Assembly: GCA_946699065.1 (NCBI GenBank)
Contig: CAMPDV010000440.1
Coordinates: 62,001-126,000 of the forward strand
Source: Loxodes magnus
Lineage: Eukaryota; Ciliophora; Karyorelictea; Loxodida; Loxodidae
Length of the DNA: 64,000 nucleotides
Direction: 5' to 3'
Made by a program: the position numbers and the translations under genes. Positions 63,056 to 64,000 of this stretch are shown one piece after another. The notes beneath the pieces are model-generated. The model saw only the letters and a list, made by a program, of their open reading frames with translations. It was not told the origin of the DNA and made no database searches. Position 1 is the stretch's first letter. Each line of letters opens with the position of its first letter.

Positions 63056-63070
63056 TTAATTTTATAAATA
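63056..63070. repeat. 15-bp target-site duplication, right copy (element B)
   Basis: Identical to 62199-62213. The first two or three bases may be shared with the (ATT)n tail. Confidence 0.7.
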
Positions 63071-63435
63071 GTTCTTTAATTTATATAAAAATTTAGCATT
63101 TTAAAAAGATATAAAATTTATAGAAATTTGTAGTTAAATATGTTTAAATTGTAATTCATTTTAGGACTGAATTTTAATATTAATTTTTTCTTCATAAATT
63201 TAATAAAGAATCTTAAAATTTGCGACTTTCTTTCTCTTTACTAACGATTATCTATAAATATTATTACTAAAGAATCCTTTAAAGATTTAACTCATTTTTT
63301 ACTTCTAATATTTTTAGATTATAACATTAATTAAAATATCTTTTTATCTATTTTATTTTAAGAGGATCTAAATTAAAAAATTAGGATTATCTGTTAATTG
63401 AATGAAATTTTACTTTTTTAATTTTATTTATTTAA
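63071..63435. other. AT-rich stretch, nothing seen
   Basis: No gene or repeat recognised between element B and the direct repeat. Confidence 0.4.
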
Positions 63436-64000
63436 AAGCAATCATAAAATTTAGCATAAATAGTTAACGAAACATATATAAATAATGTAGTTAAATTAAA
63501 AAAATAAACAAAGAATATAGAAATAAAGGTTAATGTTTCAGATCTTTTATCTGATTTATAAAATAAATATATATGCATTATATTATTAATTATTATATAA
63601 AATATATCTACCTACTATAGTCATAAATAGAGAAAATTATTAAAAATAAGAAATCAGTAAGTGATAAGATTTTGTATTTAGGAATATCTTTTATTATTAA
63701 ACATTTTTAATGTTTATATTTATTAAGTAAATTAAAAAATATTGATAATCTAATAGTAAAATTATTCATTAAAATAACTCTAAAAAATTGAAAAAGCAAA
63801 GACATTTTAAATAAAATTCCTTTATAAGATTAAGTATCCTTTAATATTTTTTCTATTTGTCTAAGTACAAATTTTATCAAATTTTCTAGCTTATTTTCAA
63901 ATTTATTATTTTTATATCAGTTAGTTCATTAATATACATAACTATAATTTAAACTTATAAGTTAAAAAGTTTATTACTTGAGGAAGGAAAAAGCTTATAA
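63436..64000. repeat. direct repeat, right copy (runs off the window)
   Basis: Nearly identical to 15128-15696 in the same orientation. It is cut by the window edge, so its full extent is unknown. Confidence 0.8.

Overview
The window is about 78% A+T and reads as ciliate nuclear DNA. Real proteins appear only when TAA and TAG are read as glutamine. In the best-preserved reading frames TGA also recurs inside the frame, usually at Trp or aromatic positions, so UGA probably means Trp as well as, perhaps, stop. Such an ambiguous code is known from karyorelict ciliates such as Loxodes and, in another form, from Condylostoma. The alternative is a Tetrahymena-like germline region full of decayed genes. 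Conventional ORF calling fails here, and the ends of many frames are uncertain because stops are hard to define.

Left region (1-9.3 kb): minus-strand, coiled-coil-like coding segments of unknown identity (1-4.5 kb); a compact gag-like retroelement with a 20-bp target-site duplication (4.86-5.73 kb); an older gag relic (6.0-6.35 kb); and a decayed non-LTR (LINE) reverse transcriptase on the minus strand (6.6-9.25 kb).

9.3-26 kb: AT-rich DNA carrying a DIRS-like/LTR-type reverse transcriptase (12.07-13.3 kb, plus), two decayed LINE C-termini on the minus strand (16.8-18.8 kb), a long gag-like ORF with a zinc knuckle (21.1-23.0 kb), a GC-richer degenerate coding stretch with a LINE RT motif (23.5-24.9 kb), and another gag relic (25.3-25.8 kb).

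26.4-60.6 kb: two inverted arms of about 11.8 and 11.3 kb. Each holds a WD40-repeat gene with a 22-nt intron and a decayed LINE reverse transcriptase. The roughly 11-kb spacer holds LINE and gag relics, an unidentified coding-like block (40.4-42.3 kb), and a third partial copy of the arm end (43.8-48.4 kb) that was later split by a gag-only element.

Right end: 60.6-62.2 kb is the inverted match to the spacer copy. It is followed by a second copy of the compact gag element with its own target-site duplication, and by a 565-bp block nearly identical to 15.1-15.7 kb. Retroelements dominate; the paired WD40 genes are the best candidates for functional host-type genes. I found no rRNA, tRNA, CRISPR array or telomeric repeat.
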